DNA of 64,000 nt, from NCBI RefSeq assembly GCF_029351045.1, contig NZ_JARKIN010000001.1, positions 1,698,001-1,762,000 on the forward strand. Reading direction: 5' to 3'. Position numbers and translations under genes: made by a program. A model generated the notes under the pieces. The model was given only the letters and a program-made list of their open reading frames with translations, ran no database searches and was not told where the DNA came from. This DNA is from Streptomyces sp. WMMB303 (GTDB lineage Bacteria > Actinomycetota > Actinomycetes > Streptomycetales > Streptomycetaceae). Below, one piece after another: positions 53,254 through 62,677 of the stretch (its first letter is position 1; each line of letters begins with the position of its first letter).

Positions 53254-56200
53254 TCACTCCGCGTCGTAGAAGAGGCGGTCGACGACAGCGCGGGCCCGCC
53301 TGGTGACCCGGCGGTAGTCGTCGAGCATCTCGCCGACGTGCCCCGGCTCGTAGCCGAGGTAGCGGCCGACGGCCCCCAGTTCCCGGGACTCTGAGGGGAA
53401 GGTGTCCCCCGGCCGGCCCCGCACCAGCATCACCGCGTTGCGCACCCGCGAAGCGAGCACCCACGCCTCGTCCAGCACCTCGGCGTCGTCGGAGTCGATC
53501 AGTCCGGCCTCCCGGGCGGCGGCGAGCGCGACCCGGGTGCGGGTGGTCCGCAGCGCGGGCAGCTCGGCGGCGTGCCGCAACTGGGTCAGCTGCACCGTCC
53601 ACTCGACGTCGGTCAGTCCGCCGCGGCCCAGCTTGGCGTGGGTCGTCGGGTCCGCGCCGCGCGGCAGCCGCTCGCCCTCCATCCGGGCCTTGAGCCGCCG
53701 GATCTCCCGCTCGGCGTCCTCGCCAGGGCCGCCCCGCGGATAGCGCAGCGGGTCGATCAGTTCGATGAACCGCTCCCCCAGGCCCGCGTCGCCCGCGACG
53801 AACTCGGCCCGCAGCAGCGCCTGGCTCTCCCACACCACGGACCAGCGGTCGTAGTAGGCCGCGTAGGAGCTCAGCGACCGCGCCAGCGCCCCGGACTTGC
53901 CCTCGGGGCGCAGATCGGCGTCTATCAGCAGCGGCGGGTCGGACGTGGGGAGCTGCAACAGCCGCCGCATCTCGGTGGCGACGGCGAAGGCCGCCTTGCC
54001 CGCCTCGTGCTCGCTGACCCCGTCCCGGGGCTCGTGCACGAACAGGACGTCCGCATCCGAGCCGTAGCCCATCTCGTGGCCGCCGAACCGGCCGACACCG
54101 ATGACGGCGAACCGGGTGGGCAGCTCGTCGCCCCACTGCTGGCGGACGGCAGCCCGCAGGGCTCCGGCGAGGGTGGCGGCGTTGAGGTCGGTGAGCGCGT
54201 CGCCCACCCGGTCCAGGGCCTCGGCGGGCTCCTGCTGGGCGACGTCCTCGGTGCCGTACGCGCCGATCAGGTCTCCGGCGGCGGTGCGGAACAGCTCCCG
54301 GCGCCGCACCCCGCGCGCCGCTGCGACGGCCGCCTCGGCGCCCTCCGCGCGGCCGACGGCGGCCAGCGTCTCCTGGGTGAGCGCGACCCGCGACCGGGGG
54401 CGCAGCCCGTGCTCGTCGCCGAGCAGGGCGACCGCCTCGGGTGCGCGCAGCAGCAGGTCGGGCGCGAACCGGCCGGCGGACAGGACGCGAGCGAGGTTCT
54501 CGGCGGCGGCCCCCTCGTCGCGCAGCAGCCGCAGGTACCAGGGCGACTTGCCCAGCGCGTCGGAGACCTTGCGGAAGCCGAGGAGCCCGGCGTCCGGGTC
54601 GGAGGAGTCGGCGAACCAGCCCAGCAGCACCGGGAGCAGGGTGCGCTGGATGGCGGCCTTGCGGGTGACGCCGGAGGCCAGCGCCTCCAGATGGCGCAGC
54701 GCGGCGGCCGGGTCGGCGTAGCCGAGGGCTTCCAGCCGCTGTCGGGCCGCCTGCGGCGAGAGGCGTTCGTGTCCGGCCTCCAGCTGCGCCACGGCGTCCA
54801 GCAGCGGCCGGTAGAACAGCTTCTCGTGGAGCCGGCGGACCGCGGCGGCGTGCCGCCGCCAGGCCTTGTGGAGTTCGGTGACCGGCTCGCTGCGGTAGCC
54901 CAGCGAGCGGCCGAGGCGCCGCTGGTCGGCCTCCGACTCGGGCATCAGGTGGGTGCGGCGCAGTTGGTGGAGCTGGATGCGGTGCTCCATGGTGCGCAGG
55001 AACCGGTAGGCCGCGTCCAGTGCGGCGGCGTCCTGGCGGCCCACGTAGCCGCCCGCGGCCAGCGCGTCGAGCGCCTCCAGCGTGGTGGGGCTGCGCAGCG
55101 AGGTGTCGCTGCGGCCGTGCACCAGTTGCAGGAGCTGGACGGCGAACTCCACGTCCCGCAGTCCGCCGGGCCCCAGCTTCAGCTCCCGGTCGAGCTGGGC
55201 CGCGGGGATGCTGGCGACCACCCGGCGGCGCATCTGCTGGACGTCGGTGACGAAGTTGTCCCGTTCGGCAGCCTGCCAGACCATCGGGGTGACGGCGTCC
55301 ACGTACTCGTAGCCGAGCTGCGCGTCGCCCGCCATCGGCCGGGCCTTGAGCAGCGCCTGGAACTCCCAGGTCTTGGCCCAGCGCTGGTAGTAGGCCAGAT
55401 GGCTGCTGAGGGTGCGGACGAGGGGGCCGTTGCGGCCCTCGGGACGCAGGTTGGCGTCGACCGGCCAGATGGTTCCCTCGCCGGTGGTGTCCGAGCAGAT
55501 CCGCATCATGTGGGCGGCCAGCCGGGTGGCGGCCTTGAGCGCCCGCTCGCCGTCCTGGGCGGCGTCCGCGCCCCGCCCCCCGGTGGCGCCGCCGGGCGGT
55601 TCGGCGACGAAGATGACGTCGACGTCGGAGACGTAGTTGAGTTCGTGCCCGCCCGCCTTGCCCATGGCCACGACCGCCAGCCGGCAGGCGGCCGCGTCCT
55701 CGGGCGCCGCCGCCTCGGCGAGCGCGAGCGCCCGGCGCAGGGTGGCGGTGGCCAGGTCGGCGAGCTCGGCCGCGGTCTGTGCGAGGTCGCTGGTGCCGCA
55801 CACGTCGCGCGCGGCGATCGACAGCAGGGCCCGGCGGTAGCCGACCCGCAGCTCGTCGGGCCCCTCGACGTCCCCCAGCGCCGTCTCGAACTCGGCGATG
55901 CCCGGGTTGAGGTCGGCCGACTCGTAGGTGACCAGCGCCTTCCAGTCGTGCGGGTGGGCGGCGAGGTGGTCGCCCAGCGCGTCGGAGGAGCCGAGCACGC
56001 CGAGCAGCCGGTCGCGCAGCGGCTTGGCGGTCAGCAGGGTGTCCAGAAGGGGCTGCGCGTCCTTGTCGACGGCCTCCAGCGCCTCGATGAGGCGGACGAG
56101 GCCGACGAGCGCGAGGTCCGGGTCGGCGGTGGCGCCGAGCGCGTCCAGGAAGAGCGCGTCGTCGCGGACCGTGGCCAGGGTGGGGGCTTCGAGCAGCCGG

Positions 56201-56277
56201 GTGGCGGACTCCGGGTCCGTGAAGCCGTGCCGCAGCAGCCGTCCGTACCGGCTTCCCCGGCGCCCCTCTGGTGTCAC
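53254..56277 (-). CDS. glnE: Glutamine synthetase adenylyltransferase/deadenylylase
   Basis: A 1007-residue bifunctional enzyme that adenylylates and deadenylylates GlnA. Two nucleotidyltransferase halves are visible: NYVSDVDVIFVAE near residue 235 and GYGSDADVLFVHE near 735. Each is followed by a DANLRPEG/DADLRPEG motif, the latter LLIDADLRPEGKSGALARSL. GTG 56277 (VTPEGRRGSRYGRLL) is chosen because GGGAG lies five bases before it; GTG 56283 is too close to that site. It follows glnA2 by 244 bases of very G/C-rich spacer. The substrate GlnA is at 7697-9112. Confidence 0.97.
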   Translation of the reverse strand: MTPEGRRGSRYGRLLRHGFTDPESATRLLEAPTLATVRDDALFLDALGATADPDLALVGLVRLIEALEAVDKDAQPLLDTLLTAKPLRDRLLGVLGSSDALGDHLAAHPHDWKALVTYESADLNPGIAEFETALGDVEGPDELRVGYRRALLSIAARDVCGTSDLAQTAAELADLATATLRRALALAEAAAPEDAAACRLAVVAMGKAGGHELNYVSDVDVIFVAEPPGGATGGRGADAAQDGERALKAATRLAAHMMRICSDTTGEGTIWPVDANLRPEGRNGPLVRTLSSHLAYYQRWAKTWEFQALLKARPMAGDAQLGYEYVDAVTPMVWQAAERDNFVTDVQQMRRRVVASIPAAQLDRELKLGPGGLRDVEFAVQLLQLVHGRSDTSLRSPTTLEALDALAAGGYVGRQDAAALDAAYRFLRTMEHRIQLHQLRRTHLMPESEADQRRLGRSLGYRSEPVTELHKAWRRHAAAVRRLHEKLFYRPLLDAVAQLEAGHERLSPQAARQRLEALGYADPAAALRHLEALASGVTRKAAIQRTLLPVLLGWFADSSDPDAGLLGFRKVSDALGKSPWYLRLLRDEGAAAENLARVLSAGRFAPDLLLRAPEAVALLGDEHGLRPRSRVALTQETLAAVGRAEGAEAAVAAARGVRRRELFRTAAGDLIGAYGTEDVAQQEPAEALDRVGDALTDLNAATLAGALRAAVRQQWGDELPTRFAVIGVGRFGGHEMGYGSDADVLFVHEPRDGVSEHEAGKAAFAVATEMRRLLQLPTSDPPLLIDADLRPEGKSGALARSLSSYAAYYDRWSVVWESQALLRAEFVAGDAGLGERFIELIDPLRYPRGGPGEDAEREIRRLKARMEGERLPRGADPTTHAKLGRGGLTDVEWTVQLTQLRHAAELPALRTTRTRVALAAAREAGLIDSDDAEVLDEAWVLASRVRNAVMLVRGRPGDTFPSESRELGAVGRYLGYEPGHVGEMLDDYRRVTRRARAVVDRLFYDAE

Positions 56278-56521
56278 GCTCACTCCCTGCCGTCCTCTCC
56301 CAGCCCCTCCCCGGCCCTCGGCCGGGGGTACCCGCCCCCGCTGCGCGCTCCCGCGGAGGGCGCAGCGGGCGCTCCCGCGCGGGACGTCCTCCCGGCCGCG
56401 GCGCGAGCCGCCCCTCCGGTCGCCGCGCGAACCGCCCTCCCCGCGGCCGCGCCGAGCGCTGTCCGCGGCGTTCGGAGCACTCCGGGCCCGGCGCCGCGAC
56501 CGGTCCCGCGGGCCGGTCGCC

Positions 56522-57883
56522 TCACAGCACGGGAAGGGATTTGCGCAGCTCGAAGGCGGTGACCTCGCTACGGTACTCCTCCCACTCCTGCTTCTTGTTC
56601 CGCAGGAAGAAGTCGAAAACATGCTCACCGAGCGTCTGCGCGACCAGTTCGCTGCGCTCCATCAGGCTGATCGCCTCGCCGAGGTTCTGCGGCAGCGGTT
56701 CGATGCCCATGGCGCGCCGTTCCGCGTCCGAGAGCGCCCACACGTCGTCGTCGGCGCCCGCGGGGAGCTCGTACCCCTCCTCGATGCCCTTCAGGCCGGC
56801 GGCGAGCAGTACGGCGTAGGCGAGGTAGGGGTTGGCGCCCGAGTCGAGGGAGCGCATCTCGATTCGCGTCGAACCGGTCTTGCCGGGCTTGTACATCGGG
56901 ACGCGGACCAGCGCGGAGCGGTTGTTGTGGCCCCAGCAGATGTAGGAGGGGGACTCGCCGCCCTCGCCCGCGGTGCGGTTGGCTCCGCCCCAGATGCGCT
57001 TGTAGGAGTTGACCCACTGGTTGGTGACGACGGAGATCTCACCCGCGTGCGTGAGCAGCCCGGCGATGAAGGAGCGGCCCACCTTGGAGAGCTGGTACTC
57101 GGCGCCGGACTCGTAGAACGCGTTCCGGTCGCCTTCGAACAGCGACAGGTGGGTGTGCATGCCGGAGCCGGGGTACTCCGAGAACGGCTTGGGCATGAAC
57201 GTGGCCTGGACGCCCTGTTCGAGGGCGACCTGCTTCATGACGAGGCGGAACGTCATGATGTTGTCGGCGGTGGAGAGCGCGTCGGCGTAGCGCAGGTCGA
57301 TCTCCTGCTGGCCGGGGGCGCCCTCGTGGTGGGAGAACTCGACGGAGATGCCCATCGACTCCAGCATGGTGATGGCCTGGCGGCGGAAGTCCATGCCGAC
57401 GTTCTGCGGGGTGTGGTCGAAGTACCCGGAGGAGTCGGCGGGAACGGGGCGGGTGCCGTCCACCGGCTTGTTCTTGAGCAGGTAGAACTCGATCTCCGGG
57501 TGGGTGTAGAAGGTGAACCCGAGGTCCGACGCCTTGGCCAGCGCGCGCTTGAGCACGTAGCGCGGGTCGGCGTAGGAGGGGGAGCCGTCCGGCATGAGAA
57601 TGTCGCAGAACATCCGCGCGGTACCGGGAGCCTCGGCCCGCCACGGCAGTATCTGGAAGGTGCCGGGGTCGGGCTTGGCGATCATGTCGGACTCGTAGAC
57701 GCGGGCGAATCCCTCGATGGCCGAGCCGTCGAAGCCGATCCCCTCATCGAATGCCTGTTCGAGTTCAGCGGGGGCCACCGCGACCGATTTCAGGAAGCCG
57801 AGGACGTCGGTGAACCAGAGTCGGACGAACCGGATGTCGCGCTCCTCCAGGGTGCGGAGGACGAATTCCTGCTGCTTGTCCAT
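56522..57883 (-). CDS. glnA2: Glutamine synthetase-like GlnA2 (gamma-glutamylpolyamine synthetase type)
   Basis: A 453-residue GS-fold enzyme, the length of S. coelicolor GlnA2, which glutamylates polyamines rather than ammonia (family knowledge). Signatures are WFTDVLGFLKSVAVAP, GFDGSAIEGFARVYESDM, PGSGMHTHLSLFEG and NNRSALVRVP. The adenylylation loop tyrosine of GlnA is replaced (DDDVWALSDAERRAM), so GlnE should not modify it although glnE is its neighbour. ATG 57883 has AAGGA upstream. Confidence 0.94.
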   Translation of the reverse strand: MDKQQEFVLRTLEERDIRFVRLWFTDVLGFLKSVAVAPAELEQAFDEGIGFDGSAIEGFARVYESDMIAKPDPGTFQILPWRAEAPGTARMFCDILMPDGSPSYADPRYVLKRALAKASDLGFTFYTHPEIEFYLLKNKPVDGTRPVPADSSGYFDHTPQNVGMDFRRQAITMLESMGISVEFSHHEGAPGQQEIDLRYADALSTADNIMTFRLVMKQVALEQGVQATFMPKPFSEYPGSGMHTHLSLFEGDRNAFYESGAEYQLSKVGRSFIAGLLTHAGEISVVTNQWVNSYKRIWGGANRTAGEGGESPSYICWGHNNRSALVRVPMYKPGKTGSTRIEMRSLDSGANPYLAYAVLLAAGLKGIEEGYELPAGADDDVWALSDAERRAMGIEPLPQNLGEAISLMERSELVAQTLGEHVFDFFLRNKKQEWEEYRSEVTAFELRKSLPVL

Positions 57884-58223
57884 GAGCCTATCCTTGCAGG
57901 TCGGAGAGGTTCGCTCAGATCCCCCGGCGCACGGGGCCGTCTCAGCATTCCACCACGGGGTTTCCACGGGGTTGCGCGCCCCGATCCGATCGTTTCACAG
58001 CGGGTACCGACGAGCACCGCGCACCCGCCCGGGCACGCAGCGCGACCGGCCACCGGGGCACCCGGCACACCGGCCGACGGGACCGGTCACCGGGATCGGC
58101 CGGCGGGAATTTCCGGGCACCCGTGTGCATTGAGACGGGCAGAGATAGTTCAATGGTCAACCAGTTCATCCCGCACCCCAAGCTCAGCAGCAGCCCACAG
58201 CCACACGGAGGACGGCGAGCACC
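57884..58223. promoter_or_regulatory. Divergent region glnA2/luciferase-like gene
   Basis: A 340-base gene-free region. AGTTCA is repeated at 58147-58152 and 58163-58168 with 16-base phasing around TGGTCAACC, just upstream of the monooxygenase, a possible operator. No GlnR box was seen in front of glnA2. Confidence 0.4.
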
Positions 58224-59369
58224 ATGACGGCCACCCCCATCCAGTTCGGGATCTTCACCGTCGGCGACGTGACGCCCGACCCCACCACCGGGCGGACGCC
58301 GACCGAGCACGAGCGGATCAAGGCGATGCTGGCCATCGCCCTCAAGGCCGAGGAGGTCGGGCTCGACGTCTTCGCCACGGGCGAGCACCACAACCCGCCG
58401 TTCGTGCCCTCCTCGCCGACGACCATGCTCGGCTACCTGGCGGCCCGCACCGAGCGGCTGATCCTCTCCACCTCCACCACGCTGATCACCACCAACGACC
58501 CGGTGAAGATCGCCGAGGACTTCGCGATGCTCCAGCACATCGCCGAGGGCCGCGCGGACGTGATGATGGGCCGCGGCAACACCGGCCCCGTCTACCCCTG
58601 GTTCGGCCAGGACATCCGGCAGGGCATCCCGCTGGCGATCGAGAACTACGCGCTGCTGCGCAAACTGTGGACCGAGGACGTGGTCGACTGGCAGGGCCGC
58701 TTCCGCACCCCGCTGCAGGGCTTCACCTCCACCCCGCGCCCGCTGGACGGCGTACCGCCGTTCGTGTGGCACGGCTCCATCCGCAGCCCGGAGATCGCCG
58801 AGCAGGCCGCCTACTACGGCGACGGCTTCTTCGCCAACAACATCTTCTGGCCCAACGAGCACTTCAAGCGCCTCATCAACCTCTACCGCGACCGCTTCGA
58901 GCACTACGGCCACGGCACCCGGGAGCAGGCCCTGGTCGGCCTGGGCGGCCAGGTGTTCATGCGGCGCAGCTCCCAGGACGCGGTGCGCGAGTTCCGCCCC
59001 TACTTCGACAACGCGCCCGTCTACGGGCACGGCCCCAGCCTGGAGGAGTTCACCGACCAGACGCCGCTGACCGTCGGCAGCCCGCAGGAGGTGATCGAGA
59101 AGACGCTGACCTTCCGCGAGTCCTTCGGCGACTACCAGCGCCAGCTCTTCCTGATGGACCACGCGGGCCTGCCCCTGAAGACCGTGCTGGAGCAGTTGGA
59201 CATGCTCGGCGAGGAGGTCGTGCCGGTGCTGCGGAAGGAGATGGCCGCCCGGCGCCCGGCGGGCACGGCGGACGCGCCCACGCACGCGGCACGGGTCGCC
59301 GCGGAGCGCTCCGCGCAGGCCGCCGAGCAGGCAGCAGAACAGCAGAACGAGAAGGGAGCCTCCGTATGA
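58224..59369 (+). CDS. Luciferase-like flavin monooxygenase (CE1758 family)
   Basis: A 381-residue LLM-class TIM-barrel flavoprotein. The N-terminal strand is IQFGIFTVGDVT, then ATGEHHNPPFVPSSP, the typical E-H-H signature, and DVMMGRGNTGPVYPWF. The C-terminal 40 residues are an A/E-rich tail. The family occurs as a duo with a dedicated FMN reductase, which overlaps its stop here (ATGA). Substrate unknown. ATG 58224 has ACGGAGGACGG upstream. Confidence 0.92.
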   Translation: MTATPIQFGIFTVGDVTPDPTTGRTPTEHERIKAMLAIALKAEEVGLDVFATGEHHNPPFVPSSPTTMLGYLAARTERLILSTSTTLITTNDPVKIAEDFAMLQHIAEGRADVMMGRGNTGPVYPWFGQDIRQGIPLAIENYALLRKLWTEDVVDWQGRFRTPLQGFTSTPRPLDGVPPFVWHGSIRSPEIAEQAAYYGDGFFANNIFWPNEHFKRLINLYRDRFEHYGHGTREQALVGLGGQVFMRRSSQDAVREFRPYFDNAPVYGHGPSLEEFTDQTPLTVGSPQEVIEKTLTFRESFGDYQRQLFLMDHAGLPLKTVLEQLDMLGEEVVPVLRKEMAARRPAGTADAPTHAARVAAERSAQAAEQAAEQQNEKGASV

Positions 59370-60034
59370 CGTCCACCGACAGCACCCGGGCGGTCCGGCT
59401 GGCCGTCGTCTCCGCCGGGCTGAGCGAGCCCTCCGCCACCCGGCTGCTGGCCGACCGGCTGGCCGAGGCGACGCGGGTCGCGCTGCGCACCGACGCCGAC
59501 GTGGACACCGATGTGGACGTCGAGGTCACGACGGTCGAACTGCGGGACGTGGCGACGGAGATCGCGCACAACTTCACCACCGGCTTCGCCGGCGGGTCGC
59601 TGCGCGAGGCGATCGGGAAGGTGACGGAGGCGGACGGGCTGATCGCCGTCACCCCCGTCTTCTCCGCGTCCTACAGCGGGCTGTTCAAGTCGTTCTTCGA
59701 CGTCCTGGAGAAGGACGCTCTCGCGGGCAAGCCGGTACTGCTGGGCGCCACCGGCGGCACCCCGCGCCACTCGCTGGTCCTGGAGCACGCCATGCGGCCG
59801 CTGTTCAGCTACCTGCGGGCGGTGGCCGTACCGACGGCCGTGTACGCGGCGACCGACGACTGGGCCGCCCCCGACGACGGCGTCACCCCCTCGCTCCCCC
59901 GCCGTATCGCCCGCGCGGGCGGCGAACTGGCGGGCCTGATCGCGCCCCGCGCCGCCACCCGGGACGCACGCCCGGAAGAGCCGGACGTGGTGCCGTTCGA
60001 GCAGCAGTTGGCCGCGCTGCGGGTCGAGGACTGA
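59366..60034 (+). CDS. NADPH-dependent FMN reductase (CE1759 family)
   Basis: A 222-residue flavodoxin-fold reductase. The FMN phosphate loop region is VVSAGLSEPSATRLLADRLAE and the isoalloxazine loop is VTPVFSASYSGLFKSFFD; GATGGTPRHS follows. It supplies reduced FMN to the monooxygenase with which it overlaps by four bases. AAGGGAG lies upstream of ATG 59366. An insert with repeated TDADVDTDVDVDV-like acidic pattern near residue 45 is unusual. Confidence 0.93.
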   Translation: MTSTDSTRAVRLAVVSAGLSEPSATRLLADRLAEATRVALRTDADVDTDVDVEVTTVELRDVATEIAHNFTTGFAGGSLREAIGKVTEADGLIAVTPVFSASYSGLFKSFFDVLEKDALAGKPVLLGATGGTPRHSLVLEHAMRPLFSYLRAVAVPTAVYAATDDWAAPDDGVTPSLPRRIARAGGELAGLIAPRAATRDARPEEPDVVPFEQQLAALRVED

Positions 60035-60194
60035 GCCGGGACGAGGTGGAGAGGCCCCTGCCCCTCGGAGCGGCCCCCGTGATTCCGTCGCTCCCGGCGC
60101 GGGCCGGGGAGGCCGCCTCATCGCCCGGGGGGGGCGGCGGGCCGGCGGGCCCGACCTCCCGGTTGAGTTCGCCGCAAGGCGCCGAGCCGGTCTG

Positions 60195-61460
60195 TCAGCT
60201 TCCGCTGTCCTCACCGAGTGCCGAGCCGCCACCCACACTGCTGGACTTGCCGGGTTGCCCGCCCTCGGGAGGCCGGAGCTTGGGTTCCCCGGTGTCGGGG
60301 GAGCTGATCTGGTCGCTGAAGGCGAGACGGCCTCCACCGTGATCGATGACGACCGTGTCGCCGTCCCTGACGGCCTTCTCGACCAGATCGGCGAGTTCTT
60401 CCTCGCTCGCGTCGGAGTGCTCCTGGGTGATGCGTCTGCCGACCTCGTTGTTGTGGAGATCCATGGCTTCGCGCTCGGGTTGGTTACCGGGCCTGGCTTC
60501 ATGGGTGGTGGCGTATTTCTCGGTCCACTGGGCGCCGTACTTCTTCGTCATCAGCGCGTTCCAGTAAGTGTGGCGGAAGGCGTCGTTGTGATTGTCGTTG
60601 CGGTCCGGCCTGCCGTGTCGCACGTCGGGCGGGAACCGGTCGTCGGCGGTGTCGAACGCCTTGCCCTGTACGTCCTTGAAGTCCTTCAGGCCGTCGAGTC
60701 CCAGACCGTCGAGCATGTCCGCCTCCTGCGCGGTGACACTCTCGTCCATCCCCATGAGCAGAGCGCCCGCGTGCAGAACCCAGTTGCGGGGGTATGCGAC
60801 GAGGCCGTCCGGGTCGGGGGCGACCTGGTAGTCGCGGAGGATCCGATCCAGGTCCTGCGCGGTTCCGGGGGGTGTGTACTCGACCTTCTCGGGGTTGAAT
60901 CCGTGTGCTCCGGCCTCGCGACTGTCGGGTGGTTCGACGGCGGTGGCGAGAGTCTTCCTGATTGCGGCGTCCGTGTCGTTGACGGCTTCGACGGCCGCGT
61001 CGATGCGGGCCTGCCATTTCGCGACGTCTTCGTCGAGGGCCTGCGCGAAGGTGTAATCGTGGCCTCTGGCCAGGCGTTCGCCTTCGTTGAGTTTGGTGGT
61101 GTCGAGCGTGACCCGACCGTCGCCGTCCACGCTCATCCTGTCCTCCTCGGCGGCCTTCACCTCCTTGCCGAGGGTCCGCTTCCGGTCCGCCAGGTCGTCG
61201 TGGGCCTTGGTCAGCAGCGTGGCGATGTTCTGGGCCTGTTGCTTGGCATCGCCGAACTGGCCCGAGGAGATACGGGCCACCTCGTCGTAGCCCACCCGCG
61301 CCAGACCCTCCCAGGAGCTTCTGGAGACCTGGCCACGGACGCGTGTGTCGTAGTCGGTGTGGAGGTCACCGAAGCGCTTGCCCATCCGTCGGAACGCCTC
61401 TGCGGCGTCCTCCAGTTCAGCCGCATCTGCGGACACGATGTCGCGAAACGTGAGCGTCAT
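60195..61460 (-). CDS. WXG100-like protein with C-terminal DUF6973-type domain, toxin candidate
   Basis: A 421-residue soluble protein with no signal peptide. Residues 1-110 are a helical hairpin of WXG100/ESX type (SWEGLARVGYDEV supplies a W-x-G). Further helices extend to about 165, then comes a linker. Residues about 285-375 form a compact domain rich in H, N and D (NDNHNDAFRHTYWNALM, then THEAR, then AMDLHNNEVGRR), matching what I know of DUF6973. This N-terminal delivery plus C-terminal enzyme-like module is the plan of type-VII-secreted polymorphic toxins. Toxicity is inferred. The C-terminal 30 residues are disordered. Confidence 0.8.
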   Translation of the reverse strand: MTLTFRDIVSADAAELEDAAEAFRRMGKRFGDLHTDYDTRVRGQVSRSSWEGLARVGYDEVARISSGQFGDAKQQAQNIATLLTKAHDDLADRKRTLGKEVKAAEEDRMSVDGDGRVTLDTTKLNEGERLARGHDYTFAQALDEDVAKWQARIDAAVEAVNDTDAAIRKTLATAVEPPDSREAGAHGFNPEKVEYTPPGTAQDLDRILRDYQVAPDPDGLVAYPRNWVLHAGALLMGMDESVTAQEADMLDGLGLDGLKDFKDVQGKAFDTADDRFPPDVRHGRPDRNDNHNDAFRHTYWNALMTKKYGAQWTEKYATTHEARPGNQPEREAMDLHNNEVGRRITQEHSDASEEELADLVEKAVRDGDTVVIDHGGGRLAFSDQISSPDTGEPKLRPPEGGQPGKSSSVGGGSALGEDSGS

Positions 61461-61478
61461 CGCCCGGCCCCTTCTGCC

Positions 61479-61994
61479 TTACCGGGCCGGACGTAGCCCG
61501 GTGGGCTCGTTCCCGGGGAGGGTGGGCTGGTAAGGATCCATACCGGTCAGAATGGAGTTGTGCACCAGGCCGTCCCTCGACTGCAGGAGCACCCGCACTC
61601 CGCGCAGTGCGTCCCGTTCCCCCTGGAGGCGTTGTTCGAGGTTGCGAACCTGCTTGCTCCACTGCCGCAGCACGTGCTCGACGCCCTGCCACGCCTCCCA
61701 GGTCTGCATCGTGCCGCCGGGCCGGGCTCGCTCGCTGCCCAGCATCCCCGGCTGGTGCTCCTCGGCGGGCTGTCCGGCCATGCGGCCCGCGCTGCGCAGG
61801 TGCGGCAGCAGTTCCTCGTCGACGTACTTCGCCGTCGCCTTCTTCGCCGCCGGGTCCGACGCCAACCGGTCGGCTCCGCCGGGGCCGGTGCTCCCGCCGC
61901 CCTCCGGGGCCGCGGAGTCGAGCCGCATCCGCGCGTCGTGCGCCTCCTGCGCCCGCGAGACCAGCGCACCCCACTCCGCCTTGAACGCGTCCAC
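61479..61994 (-). CDS. Hypothetical partner of the WXG100-like protein
   Basis: A 171-residue helical protein starting VDAFKAEWGALVSRAQEAHDA (GTG 61994). A GAE-type low-complexity loop near residues 28-48 is followed by long helices (WQGVEHVLRQWSKQVRNLEQRL), suggesting a coiled-coil chaperone or co-secreted ESX partner. Its stop is 18 bases before the start of the toxin-like gene, so the two are one operon. No family recognised. Confidence 0.75.
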   Translation of the reverse strand: MDAFKAEWGALVSRAQEAHDARMRLDSAAPEGGGSTGPGGADRLASDPAAKKATAKYVDEELLPHLRSAGRMAGQPAEEHQPGMLGSERARPGGTMQTWEAWQGVEHVLRQWSKQVRNLEQRLQGERDALRGVRVLLQSRDGLVHNSILTGMDPYQPTLPGNEPTGLRPAR

Positions 61995-62244
61995 CGTAAA
62001 TCCCCCAGCTCACCATCCGTGACATGCTGTGATGCGGGCATCGTAACCCCGCGTCGGCGGAGCGGATCGAACGCGTGCATCGCGCTGAGCGTCAGCGGGC
62101 ATCTCGCGTGTGGGGGGAGCCTGCCGCACCGATCGTTTGCCGCATCCGCTGCGAAGCCGGCCGTCCAGGGGGCCGACTCCAGGGGTGGGACAGGTGCACA
62201 TCGCTTCCGGCGGGCGGGAGCGTCAGCGGGGAGGAACAGGGGCA

Positions 62245-62646
62245 GTGGCCAGGGCCGGAGCAGCCGGAGCAGGAGGAATGCCGCAGGGGTGGAAGCGGCG
62301 GACGGTGAATCTCGCGCTGTGGTCCCTCCCGGCGCTGCTGCTCTTGGCCGCCGCCGCCGTGGTGCTGGTGCCGTTCCGCGCGAACGAGGACCCTGCCGAC
62401 CCGACCGCGACGGTGCGGGAGGAATGCGGATCGCTCCTCTCGCCCCGCCCGTTCGAATCCTCCTCGGCAGAGCCCTATCTCACGCGCGTGTGCGGCCACG
62501 CTCGGAGTACCCGGTGGAGCGGAGCAGGACAACTCCTGGCCTGGGGGGCCGGAACCGCCGCGTTGGGCGGCGCCGTACACATCCACCGCCGAAAGCGTCG
62601 CCGGGCCGAACCGGCGGCGGCGCCGCGGCAGTTCCGCAGGAGCTGA
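62245..62646 (+). CDS. Small membrane protein
   Basis: A 133-residue protein with two hydrophobic segments (about 24-42, LALWSLPALLLLAAAAVVLV; about 92-107, LLAWGAGTAALGGAV) and an extracytoplasmic loop of about 45 residues carrying two cysteines. A basic C-terminal tail follows. GTG 62245 is preferred (GGGAGGA nine bases before); ATG 62278 has its ribosome site too close. Divergent from the WXG-like operon; an immunity role is possible but unsupported. Confidence 0.65.
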   Translation: MARAGAAGAGGMPQGWKRRTVNLALWSLPALLLLAAAAVVLVPFRANEDPADPTATVREECGSLLSPRPFESSSAEPYLTRVCGHARSTRWSGAGQLLAWGAGTAALGGAVHIHRRKRRRAEPAAAPRQFRRS

Positions 62647-62677
62647 AGCATTCACCGCCGCCGCCGGGGCAGCCGGG

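Noticed and set aside
56278..56521. Small gene between glnE and glnA2
   Set aside because: The frames are alternating A/P/R shadows of very G/C-rich repeated spacer (GCGCTCCCGCG occurs twice); no start signal.
55928..60034. 1368-codon plus-strand frame as one giant protein
   Set aside because: Only the last 222 codons, from ATG 59366, form the FMN reductase; the rest is antisense of glnE and glnA2 plus a shadow of the monooxygenase.
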